Source of the DNA: an uncultured Chitinophaga sp.
GTDB lineage: Bacteria > Bacteroidota > Bacteroidia > Chitinophagales > Chitinophagaceae
Direction: 5' to 3'
Length of the DNA: 64,000 nucleotides
Assembly: GCF_946479755.1 (NCBI RefSeq)
Contig: NZ_CAMLHC010000030.1
Coordinates: 34,900-98,899 of the forward strand
Under the pieces are notes generated by a model. The model was not told the origin of the DNA. It worked only from the letters and a program-made list of their open reading frames with translations, and did not search any database. Position numbers and translations under genes: made by a program. This document shows positions 35,306 through 44,141 of the stretch, one piece after another. Position 1 is the first letter of the stretch; the number at the start of each line of letters is the position of its first letter.

Positions 35306-36697
35306 CTATTGAGTTACTACGATTCTGTCCCAGGCAACCCATTTGGCTTTGGTCCAGTCGTTAGCCGGATCAACAGCCCCCAGGAATTTCACTTTCTCGA
35401 AGAAAGCGTCCGCCAGTTTGCCGTCGAATTTGGCAGGATCATTAGCGATCGCCGGAGAACCGGTTTGAGGCGCCAGATCAGGAGTTTTGTTATTGAAAGG
35501 ATCTTTCAGTTTGATGTCACCTGCGTTAGCAGCAGCAAAAACTTTGGTAGCGTCACGACCAGTCACCAGGTTCTGCAGACCAGCAGCGTCCAGTACCACA
35601 GTACCGGAACCGTCAGCAGTGGCAAACAGGTCGGTAGTGCCGTGCAGCAGGCTGTTTTTCAGACCGCTGGTAGCGTCAGCATAAAAGCCCAGGGTTACGT
35701 TATCGTCTATACGTAAAGCAGCTTTTTTCGCACCCATAATGATGGAGTTGCCCAGGACAAACTTAGTACCTCTTCTCCAACGCATGCCGTAGCCATAATC
35801 AGCGCTGGTACCGGCAGCATTGTTAGGTCCGATAGCGGTGAAGTTAGACAGGATCGGGAAAGTGGTAGGAGTGGTAGTGATGGGCAGGTTCTTCGGGTTG
35901 GTGTTGTCCACTTCAAAGTTGTTGGACACGTCGCCGTCAGATTTTTTGTCAGTGAAAGAAGGTTGTTTCACGGACACGGCAAACTGGATCATACCGTGAT
36001 AAGCATCATCCATGTCAAAATCGTCGTCAGCGCAGTTGTAGGCAATCAGGTATTTGGCGTTTACGCTGCCACCGAAGAATTCAAAGGCATCGTCCAGGCC
36101 GTTTACGATCTGAATGTGGTTCAGGGTTGTTTTGTTACCAACGCAGTACAGTGACAGGCCGTTGATTTCATCATTGGCTGCTACTGCTTTACCAGCGTAT
36201 TCAATTCTTACGTACTGCATGCTGCCGGAGTTGTCATCGTCCTGGTTGCCGCCGAAAGCAGAATAAGCAGCGTCAATATTACCTTCCAGTTTAGCGTGGT
36301 TACCGTTGCCGATAGCTTTACCTACCAGGATCACACCACCGAGGTCGCCCGGTTTTTTCTCAGTATGACCGGAAGTGAATACGATCGGATTTTCAGCGGT
36401 ACCGTTAGCCTGGATCTGTGCACCTTTATATACCAGCAACACACCGGCAGAATCACGCATGCTGATGATTTTTGTACCAGCTTCGATGTTCAGGGTGGCA
36501 TTATCTACATATACATAACCACGCAGTACATAAGTCTTGTTTTTAGACCATGTTTGGTTGGCAGTGATTTTACCTCTCACCATTACAGTGTCGCTGTTGC
36601 CGGATGGAGGTGGAGTTGTATTGTTGTCATCATTTTTACTGCAGGCTGCAAAAGTAGTGGCAGCAGCCATTAAAGCCAATACATAATTTTTGTTCAT
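35306..36697 (-). CDS. Beta-helix lipoprotein linked to the TonB receptor
   Basis: 463 residues with lipoprotein signal (AAATTFAAC, lipid Cys19). After an Asn/Thr/Pro linker the protein shows repeated short strands and turns of a right-handed parallel beta-helix (LNIEAGTKIISM, LNHIQIVNGLDDAFEFFGG, YLIAYNCADDDFDMDDAYHG). The Asp-rich loops may bind calcium. I do not recognise a characterised homologue. It lies 73 bases after the TonB receptor on the same strand and is probably its surface partner, as SusD-like proteins are for SusC, although it is not SusD-like. Confidence 0.8.
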   Translation of the reverse strand: MNKNYVLALMAAATTFAACSKNDDNNTTPPPSGNSDTVMVRGKITANQTWSKNKTYVLRGYVYVDNATLNIEAGTKIISMRDSAGVLLVYKGAQIQANGTAENPIVFTSGHTEKKPGDLGGVILVGKAIGNGNHAKLEGNIDAAYSAFGGNQDDDNSGSMQYVRIEYAGKAVAANDEINGLSLYCVGNKTTLNHIQIVNGLDDAFEFFGGSVNAKYLIAYNCADDDFDMDDAYHGMIQFAVSVKQPSFTDKKSDGDVSNNFEVDNTNPKNLPITTTPTTFPILSNFTAIGPNNAAGTSADYGYGMRWRRGTKFVLGNSIIMGAKKAALRIDDNVTLGFYADATSGLKNSLLHGTTDLFATADGSGTVVLDAAGLQNLVTGRDATKVFAAANAGDIKLKDPFNNKTPDLAPQTGSPAIANDPAKFDGKLADAFFEKVKFLGAVDPANDWTKAKWVAWDRIVVTQ

Positions 36698-36770
36698 ACT
36701 GCTTAATTATTTGATTTACAAATATCAAAAGTCACCTTTACGGGAATATGAAACCCGCGTTATTTAATTG

Positions 36771-39587
36771 TTACTTTACTTTGGACAGAAAATTATACTT
36801 GAACGTGATCGTGAAAGTGGTGCCTGGCTTCAGTGAGCTGATGATGTAATCCTTACCGGCTACGTAAGCTGTTTTGTTGTTTCCCGGGAACTTATAATAC
36901 AGTGCAATAGGCTGGGCAAAAATGTCTGAAATATTCAGTTTTAACTCGCCTGCGTTTTTAAACACTTTTTTACTGATCTGCAGGTCCACGATATCTCTCG
37001 GCTTTTCGTAAGTGTCCAGACCGGCGTTGGTGCCTCTAAAGCGTAACCGCTGCCCGATCCTGTTGTACAGCAGGTTGAGCGAGAAATTATTATCAGCCGG
37101 CGCGTAGGAGATACCGCCGTTGATCAGATAAGGAGACTGTCCCTGCAGCGGTGTTTTTTTGTCGGGGTCCACAGCGCCCGGCAGATCTACTTTAGAGTAG
37201 ATGTAAGCCGCATTGGCGTAGAACACCAGGTTATCAAACACTTTTGCATCGGAGATAAAATTCAGCCGCTTTCTCAGTTCAATCTCCGCTCCATAGTCAG
37301 TGGCGCTGTTGGCGTTGTTGTAGGAAAGGATATTGTTACCGTCGTTCGTTTGCTCGATGGGATTCTTGAATTTTTTATAGAACACAGAAGCAGAGATCAC
37401 TTCGCCTGCGCCGGGGAACATTTCCCAGCGTAAGTCCGCGTTAGTGGCAGTGCTGCGTTTCAGGTATTCGTTACCCTGTATCAGGAACTCATTGTCATAA
37501 TCATAATACCTGAAGTTGGCCAGCTCTCTGAACTCGGGCCTGTTAACCGTTTGGGAGAAAGACAGGCGCAGGTTGCTCTTTTCGGTAACACCGTAGGTAA
37601 GGTTAGCGGAAGGCAGTACGTCCACGTTATCGTAACGCTGTGTAGCCTGGCCGGCAGTTTTCAGTTCCTGTACATAAGATTCTACGCGGGCGCCCCACAC
37701 CAGCCGCAATGCGTCGGTAAACTTGTTATCAAACATCAGGTAGCCGGCGGTCAGGTCGGCAGTGCCTTTGTAGTCTTTGTTGTTAGCGTCGATCTTCGCC
37801 AGCAGGATGCTGTATTTATCGATGTTTTCGTTGCTGAAAATATTTTCTACGGTAACACCTTTGTCCAGCGGAATTTCTGCTCTGGAAGCAGCAGTGGCAT
37901 ATCCGAGCGCAACAGCGGAAAAATCGCGGTTACGGTAAGATTTCATGCCGCCGAATTTGAACTTCTGGCTCTCTCCGAACAATTTAAACGGTACGGCAAA
38001 ATTCAGGTTGGCGCCGAGGATATTTTCCGTCAGTTTGGTATAAACGCGTCCTGCATCCCTGATGGCCGGGTTGTTCTCCCCGGAGAGTGTGAGCGAATAA
38101 TAATCGTTGCCGTCGTATTTCTGAAAAGACAGGATACGCTGGTCGGGCTGATTACGGGAAGAACGCGCATAGGAGAGGTTCCAGTCCATCGTCAGTTTAT
38201 CATTACCGATGACATGTTGTCCTTCGAGGGTGGAGTTATACAGGCTGTTCTGCGTGGTTTCGTTGTTATAGCTCAACCGCGGCTGGCCGGCATTATTATC
38301 AAACACCAATCCTGTTCTGCGGGTAAATACCGTATTGAAATCATTGTTATAGAAGTTCTTCAATGCGATCTTACTCTTTCTGAAATTGTAGGCGAAGTTC
38401 AGTACAGCGCCCAGGTTACTGGATTGCGTGTATACATCGTCGTTAAAATCGAACAGATGCTCGCTGACATTTTTTTCGCTGCGCTCCCGCACGTTTCTTT
38501 TGTTGCTGTTGCCATAGTTGACAGCGAAGATGTAGCCGAAGCGGTTCTTCTCTTTCACCTGCCAGGCATTGCCCATAGAGAGCTGCACACCGATCGGCGG
38601 GCGGCTTTTGCCATTGCGTTTACCGCTGCTGTAAGTATTGGGAAACTGTTTGGCGATGGCGATTTTCTCTGCATCGTCCAGCAGGGTATAGTTGCCTTTA
38701 GCGGCGTTTTTATACGCGTCCGGCAGTGCGCGGGAACCGTCATCAAAGCCCAGGAAGTCATATTTCCCTTTGGGAGGCGCTGTATAAAAGTCCTTGAAAG
38801 TCGTTTGGGTATTGTAACCGGTGCTGAGCGACAGGTCCAGGAAACGCTGGTCCGGGAAGTCTTTGGTGCTTACTTTCACCGCGCCGCCGGCGAAATCGCC
38901 CGGCAGATCAGGGGAAGCGGTTTTATAGATGGTGATGTTATCGATCAGTCCGGAGGGGATGATGTCAAAGGAGAATGCTTTTTTGTCGGGCTCGGTGCTC
39001 GGCATCTGCGCATTGTTCATGAGCGTGGTGTTATACCGCTCACTCAGTCCGCGTACCACGACGAATTTATTATCCTGGATACTGGTGCCGCTCACGCGTT
39101 TCAGCACTTCGCCGGTGTTTTTATCGGGTGATTTTTTGATGAGGTCGGCGGAGATACCGTCGGATACGACCGCGTTATTTTTCTGTGCGGCATAAAGCGC
39201 GTTGATGGTTTCCTGTTTAAAGGAACCCCTGATCACCACTTCCTGTAAGTCTTTGGATTTGGGTTCATCCATAATGATGTCCAGGGAGGTCGGTTGACCG
39301 GCTTTCACTATAACATCGGAGATCGATTTGGTTTGATATCCCATGTATTTGAAGTCGAGGGTATAGGTGCCCGGTTCCATATTAAAGGCGTAGCGTCCTT
39401 CAACGTCGGTGACGGCGCCTCTGCCGGTGCCTTGCACCACGATGGTAACGCCAATGAGCGCTTCACCGGTTTTTTTGTCGGTCACTTTCCCGGTCAGCTT
39501 TGCAGGATCTCCTGCCAGCACCGTTCCTGTGAAAATAAATTGAAATAAAGTCAGCAATAACAGAGGTACAGATAAAAAGCCCTTCAC
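36771..39587 (-). CDS. TonB-dependent receptor with carboxypeptidase-like N-terminal domain
   Basis: 938 residues. Signal peptide, CarboxypepD_reg-like domain (28-115: KLTGKVTDKKTGEALIGVTI), plug (about 130-250: VVRGLSERYNTTLMNN), and a 22-strand outer-membrane barrel ending FTITFKYNFLSKVK. It imports an unknown ligand using TonB energy. The partner beta-helix lipoprotein lies downstream. There is no sigma/anti-sigma pair or SusD beside it. It has a TATTTTTG promoter 62 bases upstream. Confidence 0.93.
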   Translation of the reverse strand: MKGFLSVPLLLLTLFQFIFTGTVLAGDPAKLTGKVTDKKTGEALIGVTIVVQGTGRGAVTDVEGRYAFNMEPGTYTLDFKYMGYQTKSISDVIVKAGQPTSLDIIMDEPKSKDLQEVVIRGSFKQETINALYAAQKNNAVVSDGISADLIKKSPDKNTGEVLKRVSGTSIQDNKFVVVRGLSERYNTTLMNNAQMPSTEPDKKAFSFDIIPSGLIDNITIYKTASPDLPGDFAGGAVKVSTKDFPDQRFLDLSLSTGYNTQTTFKDFYTAPPKGKYDFLGFDDGSRALPDAYKNAAKGNYTLLDDAEKIAIAKQFPNTYSSGKRNGKSRPPIGVQLSMGNAWQVKEKNRFGYIFAVNYGNSNKRNVRERSEKNVSEHLFDFNDDVYTQSSNLGAVLNFAYNFRKSKIALKNFYNNDFNTVFTRRTGLVFDNNAGQPRLSYNNETTQNSLYNSTLEGQHVIGNDKLTMDWNLSYARSSRNQPDQRILSFQKYDGNDYYSLTLSGENNPAIRDAGRVYTKLTENILGANLNFAVPFKLFGESQKFKFGGMKSYRNRDFSAVALGYATAASRAEIPLDKGVTVENIFSNENIDKYSILLAKIDANNKDYKGTADLTAGYLMFDNKFTDALRLVWGARVESYVQELKTAGQATQRYDNVDVLPSANLTYGVTEKSNLRLSFSQTVNRPEFRELANFRYYDYDNEFLIQGNEYLKRSTATNADLRWEMFPGAGEVISASVFYKKFKNPIEQTNDGNNILSYNNANSATDYGAEIELRKRLNFISDAKVFDNLVFYANAAYIYSKVDLPGAVDPDKKTPLQGQSPYLINGGISYAPADNNFSLNLLYNRIGQRLRFRGTNAGLDTYEKPRDIVDLQISKKVFKNAGELKLNISDIFAQPIALYYKFPGNNKTAYVAGKDYIISSLKPGTTFTITFKYNFLSKVK

Positions 39588-39648
39588 GATATTTGGTTTT
39601 GTTTTATACGGTTTTAATCTTGTTCTAATCCCGTTTTAATATCGGTGG

Positions 39649-39656
39649 CAAAAATA
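39649..39656 (-). promoter_or_regulatory. Bacteroidota -7 element (TATTTTTG) for the TonB receptor gene
   Basis: Exact TAnnTTTG on the minus strand, giving a leader of about 55 bases before ATG 39587. Confidence 0.6.
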
Positions 39657-39812
39657 TCAGTGAGGCATTAACGCAGTATTAAGCTGACGTTACCAGTATG
39701 TTAATTGTTAAGAAATGTTTATGGTATTGTTAACAGGAACGCATATACGAAACAGGCATAGGACAGGGCATCATCAACAAGGGATTTGAAAAGGCCGGAC
39801 AGCGGACAGTTG

Positions 39813-40214
39813 CTACATCAGGTAAGAAGGCGGCGTGGGTCTGTTGTTATTCATCAACATATCCAGTGAGATATCCAGCTGGTAGTTACGCTCTTCTCTT
39901 TTATCCTGTACAGCGGAGGATATTTGAAAGAGGTGCTGACTTTTGTTGGTGAACGGCTTGTTGTCTTTATTGCAGAGTTCGAGGCTGAAGTTGAAACGTT
40001 CTTCCAGGTCTTCCTCAAATTCACGCAGGCTGAGCGTTTCATCGATAGGGTACTCCACCAGTGTTTCGTCTTCAAAACCGGCTTCTTTCAGGGTATCAAA
40101 GGCATTGGCCAGAGAGTGGCGTACATATACCGCTACATTACAGGATAACAAACGCTGAATTTGCATCTGTAAAAGGGATATTGTCATTAATGGGTGTAGT
40201 TTAAGTACTTTCAT
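39813..40214 (-). CDS. Conserved-looking hypothetical protein
   Basis: 133 residues, no signal or membrane segment, rich in Leu, Glu and Asp (FEDETLVEYPIDETLSLREF). I recognise no family. A matching promoter (TAAGTTTG, 40271-40278) and good start context support a real gene. The region before the stop (MNNNRPTPPSYLM) is probably disordered. Neighbours (TonB receptor, LpxH-like enzyme) do not point to a role. Confidence 0.6.
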   Translation of the reverse strand: MKVLKLHPLMTISLLQMQIQRLLSCNVAVYVRHSLANAFDTLKEAGFEDETLVEYPIDETLSLREFEEDLEERFNFSLELCNKDNKPFTNKSQHLFQISSAVQDKREERNYQLDISLDMLMNNNRPTPPSYLM

Positions 40215-40270
40215 TGCTGTTCAATCTTCATTTACTGCGCTTCCAAATAGGTTTTCTGAATAGTTATAAG

Positions 40271-40278
40271 CAAACTTA
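40271..40278 (-). promoter_or_regulatory. Bacteroidota -7 element (TAAGTTTG)
   Basis: Exact TAnnTTTG on the minus strand, 57 bases before the ATG of the 133-residue gene. Confidence 0.5.
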
Positions 40279-40387
40279 GAAGTCTACTTTTAATTTAATA
40301 TTAAGCACTTGTTATGATTATGTGAAAATCTAAATCAAATATAAAAATATTTGAATATTTAACCATTAAAATATTTACAGTAAACCG

Positions 40388-41215
40388 TCAGATGGCTAAA
40401 TCCGAAAAAGTTTTGGGGTCCCAGTCGGGGGAGGCGTCGTCTTCGTCTTCCGGGAGCACGGTTTTGGCTTTGGTAACGGGATGCTGGTACAGGGTCCATT
40501 GCTGGTGGGCGTATTCGAGGGCGGTAAGGCTCTCTACCCAGTCGCCCGAGTTCAGGTAGGTAACGGTTTTATCGCCTACGGGCATCTCTTTAATCAGCGG
40601 CTGGTGGATATGGCCGCAGCAGACCACGTCAAATCCTTTGTCCACCGCTATCTCCGCGACCGTCTGTTCAAAATCCGAGATAAATTTCACGGCGGATTTC
40701 ACCCCTTGTTTGACTTTTTTGGAGAAAGACATCTTTTCGCGGCCCATGCTTTCCAGTACGTTATTGACCAGGCGGTTGATGATAATCAGCAGATCATATC
40801 CTTTACCCCCCAGTTTAGCCAGCCATTTGGAGTTTTTCATGGTCACGTCGTACACGTCGCCATGGAAGAACCAGTGTCTTTTACCGTCTACGTCCAGTAT
40901 CAGCTTGTTATCGATGGAGAAATTGCTCAGTTCAAAGCCGGCATATTTGCGGAGGGCTTCGTCGTGGTTGCCGGTCAGGTAGTACACCTCCGTTCCTTTG
41001 CCGATCATCTTCAGGATTTTGCGGATTACCTTGGTGTGGGCTTTGGGGAAGTAACGTTTGCTGAACTGCCAGATATCGATGATATCGCCGTTGAGCACCA
41101 TAATACGGGGATCTATGCTGTCCAGGTACTGGACCAGCTCTTTAGCGTGGCAGCCGTATATCCCGAGGTGGACGTCGGAGATAACGACTATATCTAATGC
41201 GCGTTTGTCAGACAT
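40388..41215 (-). CDS. LpxH-like UDP-2,3-diacylglucosamine diphosphatase family metallophosphoesterase
   Basis: 275 residues. All five metallophosphoesterase motifs are present: SDVHLG, NGDIID, GNHD, FFHGD and GHIHQP. The layout and DIWQFSKRYFP match the LpxH-type branch that cleaves UDP-diacylglucosamine in lipid A synthesis at the inner face of the membrane. Many Bacteroidota have more than one such protein, so it could act on another phosphoester. The C-terminal acidic tail (PEDEDDASPDWDP) is extra. Confidence 0.85.
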   Translation of the reverse strand: MSDKRALDIVVISDVHLGIYGCHAKELVQYLDSIDPRIMVLNGDIIDIWQFSKRYFPKAHTKVIRKILKMIGKGTEVYYLTGNHDEALRKYAGFELSNFSIDNKLILDVDGKRHWFFHGDVYDVTMKNSKWLAKLGGKGYDLLIIINRLVNNVLESMGREKMSFSKKVKQGVKSAVKFISDFEQTVAEIAVDKGFDVVCCGHIHQPLIKEMPVGDKTVTYLNSGDWVESLTALEYAHQQWTLYQHPVTKAKTVLPEDEDDASPDWDPKTFSDLAI

Positions 41216-41364
41216 CTATGTGAAAATGTAACAGGGTTGCAGGTACCTGTTTATGATTATAATTTCTTATACAAAGGAAAAATTGCTATATTACTTTTAT
41301 ATTAATCCAGTGTTAAGGAATTATTAATTCACGTTTTTTTCTGGCTCCGATTGATTCTGAAAGC

Positions 41365-41372
41365 TATTTTTG
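41365..41372 (+). promoter_or_regulatory. Bacteroidota -7 element (TATTTTTG) that fixes the DUF47 gene start
   Basis: Exact TAnnTTTG. It overlaps an in-frame TTG at 41370, so translation must begin downstream, at ATG 41397; the leader would be about 18 bases. Confidence 0.65.
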
Positions 41373-41396
41373 CGGCAAATTTTTAAACTCAAACGT

Positions 41397-42047
41397 ATGG
41401 GAGGCTTCAATTCTTTTGTTAAACTATTCATGCCGAAAGACCGGGTATTCTATTCTTTATTTGAAGACGTGGCTTCCAACCTCGTGGAAATGGCCCAGGT
41501 ACTCAACGAACTGGTAGCAACCAATGATCCGGCCGTACGTAAAGACAAAGTGCACCTGATTGAGCGGCTGGAGCATAAAAACGATGATTATACCCACCGC
41601 ATATTTGTAGAGCTGGGCCAGAACTTCATCACGCCCTTTGACCGGGAAGATATCCACTACCTGGCCGCCACACTGGACGACGTTGCCGACTACATTCACG
41701 GTTCTGCCAAAAGAATGGACCTGTACAAGGTGAGCGTACTGAACGAGAGCATCCGCAAACTCGCTGAGCTGATCCACCTCGGCGTGCTGGAGCTGCACAA
41801 AGCCATCCCTGAGCTGCGTAACATGCAGAATATGCGCGTTATCACTGATGCCTGCGTAAAAATCAACAGTCTCGAGAATCATGCCGACGATATCTATGAC
41901 CGCGCTATTGCCGACCTGTTTGATACAGAACAAAATGCCGCAGAGCTGATTAAAATGCGTGAAATATACCAGGCGCTGGAAATCGCTACCGACAAGTGCG
42001 AAGACTGCGCTAATGTTATTGAAACCATTATAATCAAGTATTCCTGA
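41397..42047 (+). CDS. DUF47 (PhoU-like) phosphate transport regulator
   Basis: 216 residues from ATG 41397 (MGGFNSFVKLFMPKDRVFYS). All-helical protein with the DUF47 pattern: FYSLFEDVASNLVEMAQVL, ENHADDIYDRAIADLF and EIATDKCEDCANVIETI. DUF47 proteins sit beside Pit-type phosphate carriers and are thought to modulate them from the cytoplasm. The pit gene follows 42 bases later in the same unit. Confidence 0.93.
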   Translation: MGGFNSFVKLFMPKDRVFYSLFEDVASNLVEMAQVLNELVATNDPAVRKDKVHLIERLEHKNDDYTHRIFVELGQNFITPFDREDIHYLAATLDDVADYIHGSAKRMDLYKVSVLNESIRKLAELIHLGVLELHKAIPELRNMQNMRVITDACVKINSLENHADDIYDRAIADLFDTEQNAAELIKMREIYQALEIATDKCEDCANVIETIIIKYS

Positions 42048-42088
42048 TAAAGGGTATATCGCCCTGACCGCATAATCCTCGTGTTACC

Positions 42089-43090
42089 ATGACTTTATTA
42101 GTAATAATTGTAATACTGGCATTCGTATTTGACTATATCAATGGTTTCCATGATGCAGCCAACTCTATAGCCACTATCGTGTCGACCAAGGTACTGACGC
42201 CTTTTCAGGCAGTGCTTTGGGCCGCAGTTTTTAACTTTGCGGCTTTTTTTATTGCCAAGTACGTTATTGGCGAGTTTAAAGTGGCCAACTCCGTGGCCAG
42301 TTCCGTATTTGAACAGTTCATCACCCTGAAAGTGATCTTCTCCGGGCTGGTAGCTGCTATCACCTGGAACCTGTTCACCTGGTGGTTGGGAATTCCTTCC
42401 AGCTCCTCCCACACCCTCATCGGTGGCTTCATTGGCGCCGCTGTTACCAGCGCCGGCACCCTCGATGTGATCAACTACCACAAGGTGCTGCCTATTGTGT
42501 ACTTTATCGTACTGGCGCCCCTCATCGGTATGGTGGTGGCTTTTATCATTACCATTATTATTGTGAATATCTGCCGCAAGGCCAATCCCTTCCGGGCGGA
42601 AAACTGGTTCAAACGCCTGCAGCTGGCCTCTTCTGCTGCATTGAGCCTGGGCCACGGCAGTAACGACGCCCAGAAAGTAATGGGCATCATTGCTGCAGCC
42701 ATGGTAGCAGCCGGCTATATTCCCAATATCAAGGCGATGCCCGACTGGATCCCGCTGGCCTGCTTCACCTGTATCGCCCTCGGTACCATGAGCGGCGGCT
42801 GGAAAATCGTTAAGACCATGGGTACCCGTATCACCAAGGTAACCCCGCTCGAAGGCGTGGCTGCTGAAACTTCCGGTGCCGTGACCCTGTTCCTGACCGA
42901 ACACCTCGGTATCCCGGCCAGTACCACCCACGTTATCACCGGTGCTATCATGGGTGTAGGCGCTACCAAAAGGTTATCAGCCGTTCGTTGGGGCGTGACC
43001 GTCAGCCTCCTCTGGGCCTGGGTGCTTACCATCCCTATCAGTGGCCTGCTGGCAGCAGTCACCTATCTCATCGCCAGCATCTTTATCTAA
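42089..43090 (+). CDS. Inorganic phosphate transporter, PiT family
   Basis: 333 residues, about ten membrane segments. The two PHO4 signature repeats are visible: FDYINGFHDAANSIATIVST near the N-terminus and LGHGSNDAQKVMGI in the second half. It takes up phosphate driven by proton (or metal-phosphate) symport across the inner membrane. Cotranscribed with the DUF47 gene and closed by a strong terminator. Confidence 0.95.
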   Translation: MTLLVIIVILAFVFDYINGFHDAANSIATIVSTKVLTPFQAVLWAAVFNFAAFFIAKYVIGEFKVANSVASSVFEQFITLKVIFSGLVAAITWNLFTWWLGIPSSSSHTLIGGFIGAAVTSAGTLDVINYHKVLPIVYFIVLAPLIGMVVAFIITIIIVNICRKANPFRAENWFKRLQLASSAALSLGHGSNDAQKVMGIIAAAMVAAGYIPNIKAMPDWIPLACFTCIALGTMSGGWKIVKTMGTRITKVTPLEGVAAETSGAVTLFLTEHLGIPASTTHVITGAIMGVGATKRLSAVRWGVTVSLLWAWVLTIPISGLLAAVTYLIASIFI

Positions 43091-43112
43091 CATAATGTTA
43101 TATAATAATATT

Positions 43113-43147
43113 AAAAAGCTCTCCGTTGTGAACGGAGAGCTTTTTTT
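43113..43147 (+). terminator. Terminator of the DUF47-pit unit
   Basis: A perfect 15-bp stem (43113-43127 with 43131-43145), 3-base loop and T-run. Confidence 0.93.
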
Positions 43148-43180
43148 GTATAAAAATGCCGTCATGTGGATTAGAGCGAC

Positions 43181-43188
43181 TATTTTTG
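43181..43188 (+). promoter_or_regulatory. Bacteroidota -7 element (TATTTTTG) for rmlA
   Basis: Exact TAnnTTTG, 57 bases before the rmlA ATG and just after the pit terminator. Confidence 0.65.
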
Positions 43189-43237
43189 TGCGGTTTTCTA
43201 TAGAAGCCTATAACATCCAATCAAAACTGATCTACGC

Positions 43238-44110
43238 ATGAAAGGAATTATCCTGGCCGGCGGCTCCGGTACCCGATTACACCCCATCACTTATGCCATC
43301 AGCAAGCAGATAATGCCGGTATACGATAAACCCATGATCTATTACCCATTGTCAACATTGATGCTGGCAGGCATAAAAGATATCCTGATCATCTCCACGC
43401 CGCACGACCTGCCCTCCTTTCAGCGTCTCTTCGGAGACGGCAGCCAGCTGGGACTGAACCTGTCCTACGCGGAACAGCCACTACCCAACGGACTGGCACA
43501 GGCCTTCGTTATCGGAGAACAATTTATCGGAAATGACAGCGTGGCACTGGTACTGGGAGACAACATCTTCTATGGCGCCGGCCTGGGGTCACAGCTAGCA
43601 GACAACACCCGGCCAAACGGCGGCATCGTATATGCCTACCAGGTGTCAGACCCTGAAAGGTACGGCGTGGTGGAGTTCTCCGAAGACATGCGCGTATTGT
43701 CCATCGAGGAAAAACCCGCGAAGCCCAAATCCAATTTCGCGGTGCCCGGCCTCTATTTCTACGACAACGAAGTGGTGGAGATCGCCAAAAACCTGCAGCC
43801 CAGCGCACGCGGTGAATACGAAATCACAGATGTGAATAAAGAATATTTGAAGCGTGGCAAGTTAAAAGTTTCTATCTTACCCCGCGGAACAGCCTGGCTG
43901 GACACCGGCACCTTCGACTCCCTGATGCAGGCCTCCCAGTTTGTACAGGTGATCGAACAACGACAGGGTATCAAAATAGCCTGTATCGAGGAAATAGCCT
44001 ACCGTAAAGGCTTTATCTCCGCCGGCCAGCTGAAGGAACTGGCCAAACCATTGCTGAAAAGCGGCTATGGTCAGTATCTCGAAAGAGTGCTGGAACAAAA
44101 AATGATCTGA
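43238..44110 (+). CDS. rmlA: Glucose-1-phosphate thymidylyltransferase
   Basis: 290 residues, family length. It makes dTDP-glucose from glucose-1-phosphate and dTTP, the first step toward dTDP-rhamnose and other deoxysugars for surface polysaccharide. Motifs: [11 protein letters not shown] (nucleotide-binding loop), [29 protein letters not shown] and [20 protein letters not shown]. The other rml genes (B, C, D) are not in the window; galE follows 31 bases downstream. Confidence 0.96.
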   Translation: MKGIILAGGSGTRLHPITYAISKQIMPVYDKPMIYYPLSTLMLAGIKDILIISTPHDLPSFQRLFGDGSQLGLNLSYAEQPLPNGLAQAFVIGEQFIGNDSVALVLGDNIFYGAGLGSQLADNTRPNGGIVYAYQVSDPERYGVVEFSEDMRVLSIEEKPAKPKSNFAVPGLYFYDNEVVEIAKNLQPSARGEYEITDVNKEYLKRGKLKVSILPRGTAWLDTGTFDSLMQASQFVQVIEQRQGIKIACIEEIAYRKGFISAGQLKELAKPLLKSGYGQYLERVLEQKMI

Positions 44111-44141
44111 CATCTCATTAAAACGTAAATCTGATATTATC

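Noticed and set aside
37551..39131. A 526-codon open frame on the plus strand
   Set aside because: Antisense to the TonB receptor; the receptor shows clear family domains.
41370..41396. TTG start giving the DUF47 protein nine extra residues
   Set aside because: It lies in the promoter -7 box; ATG 41397 matches the family start.
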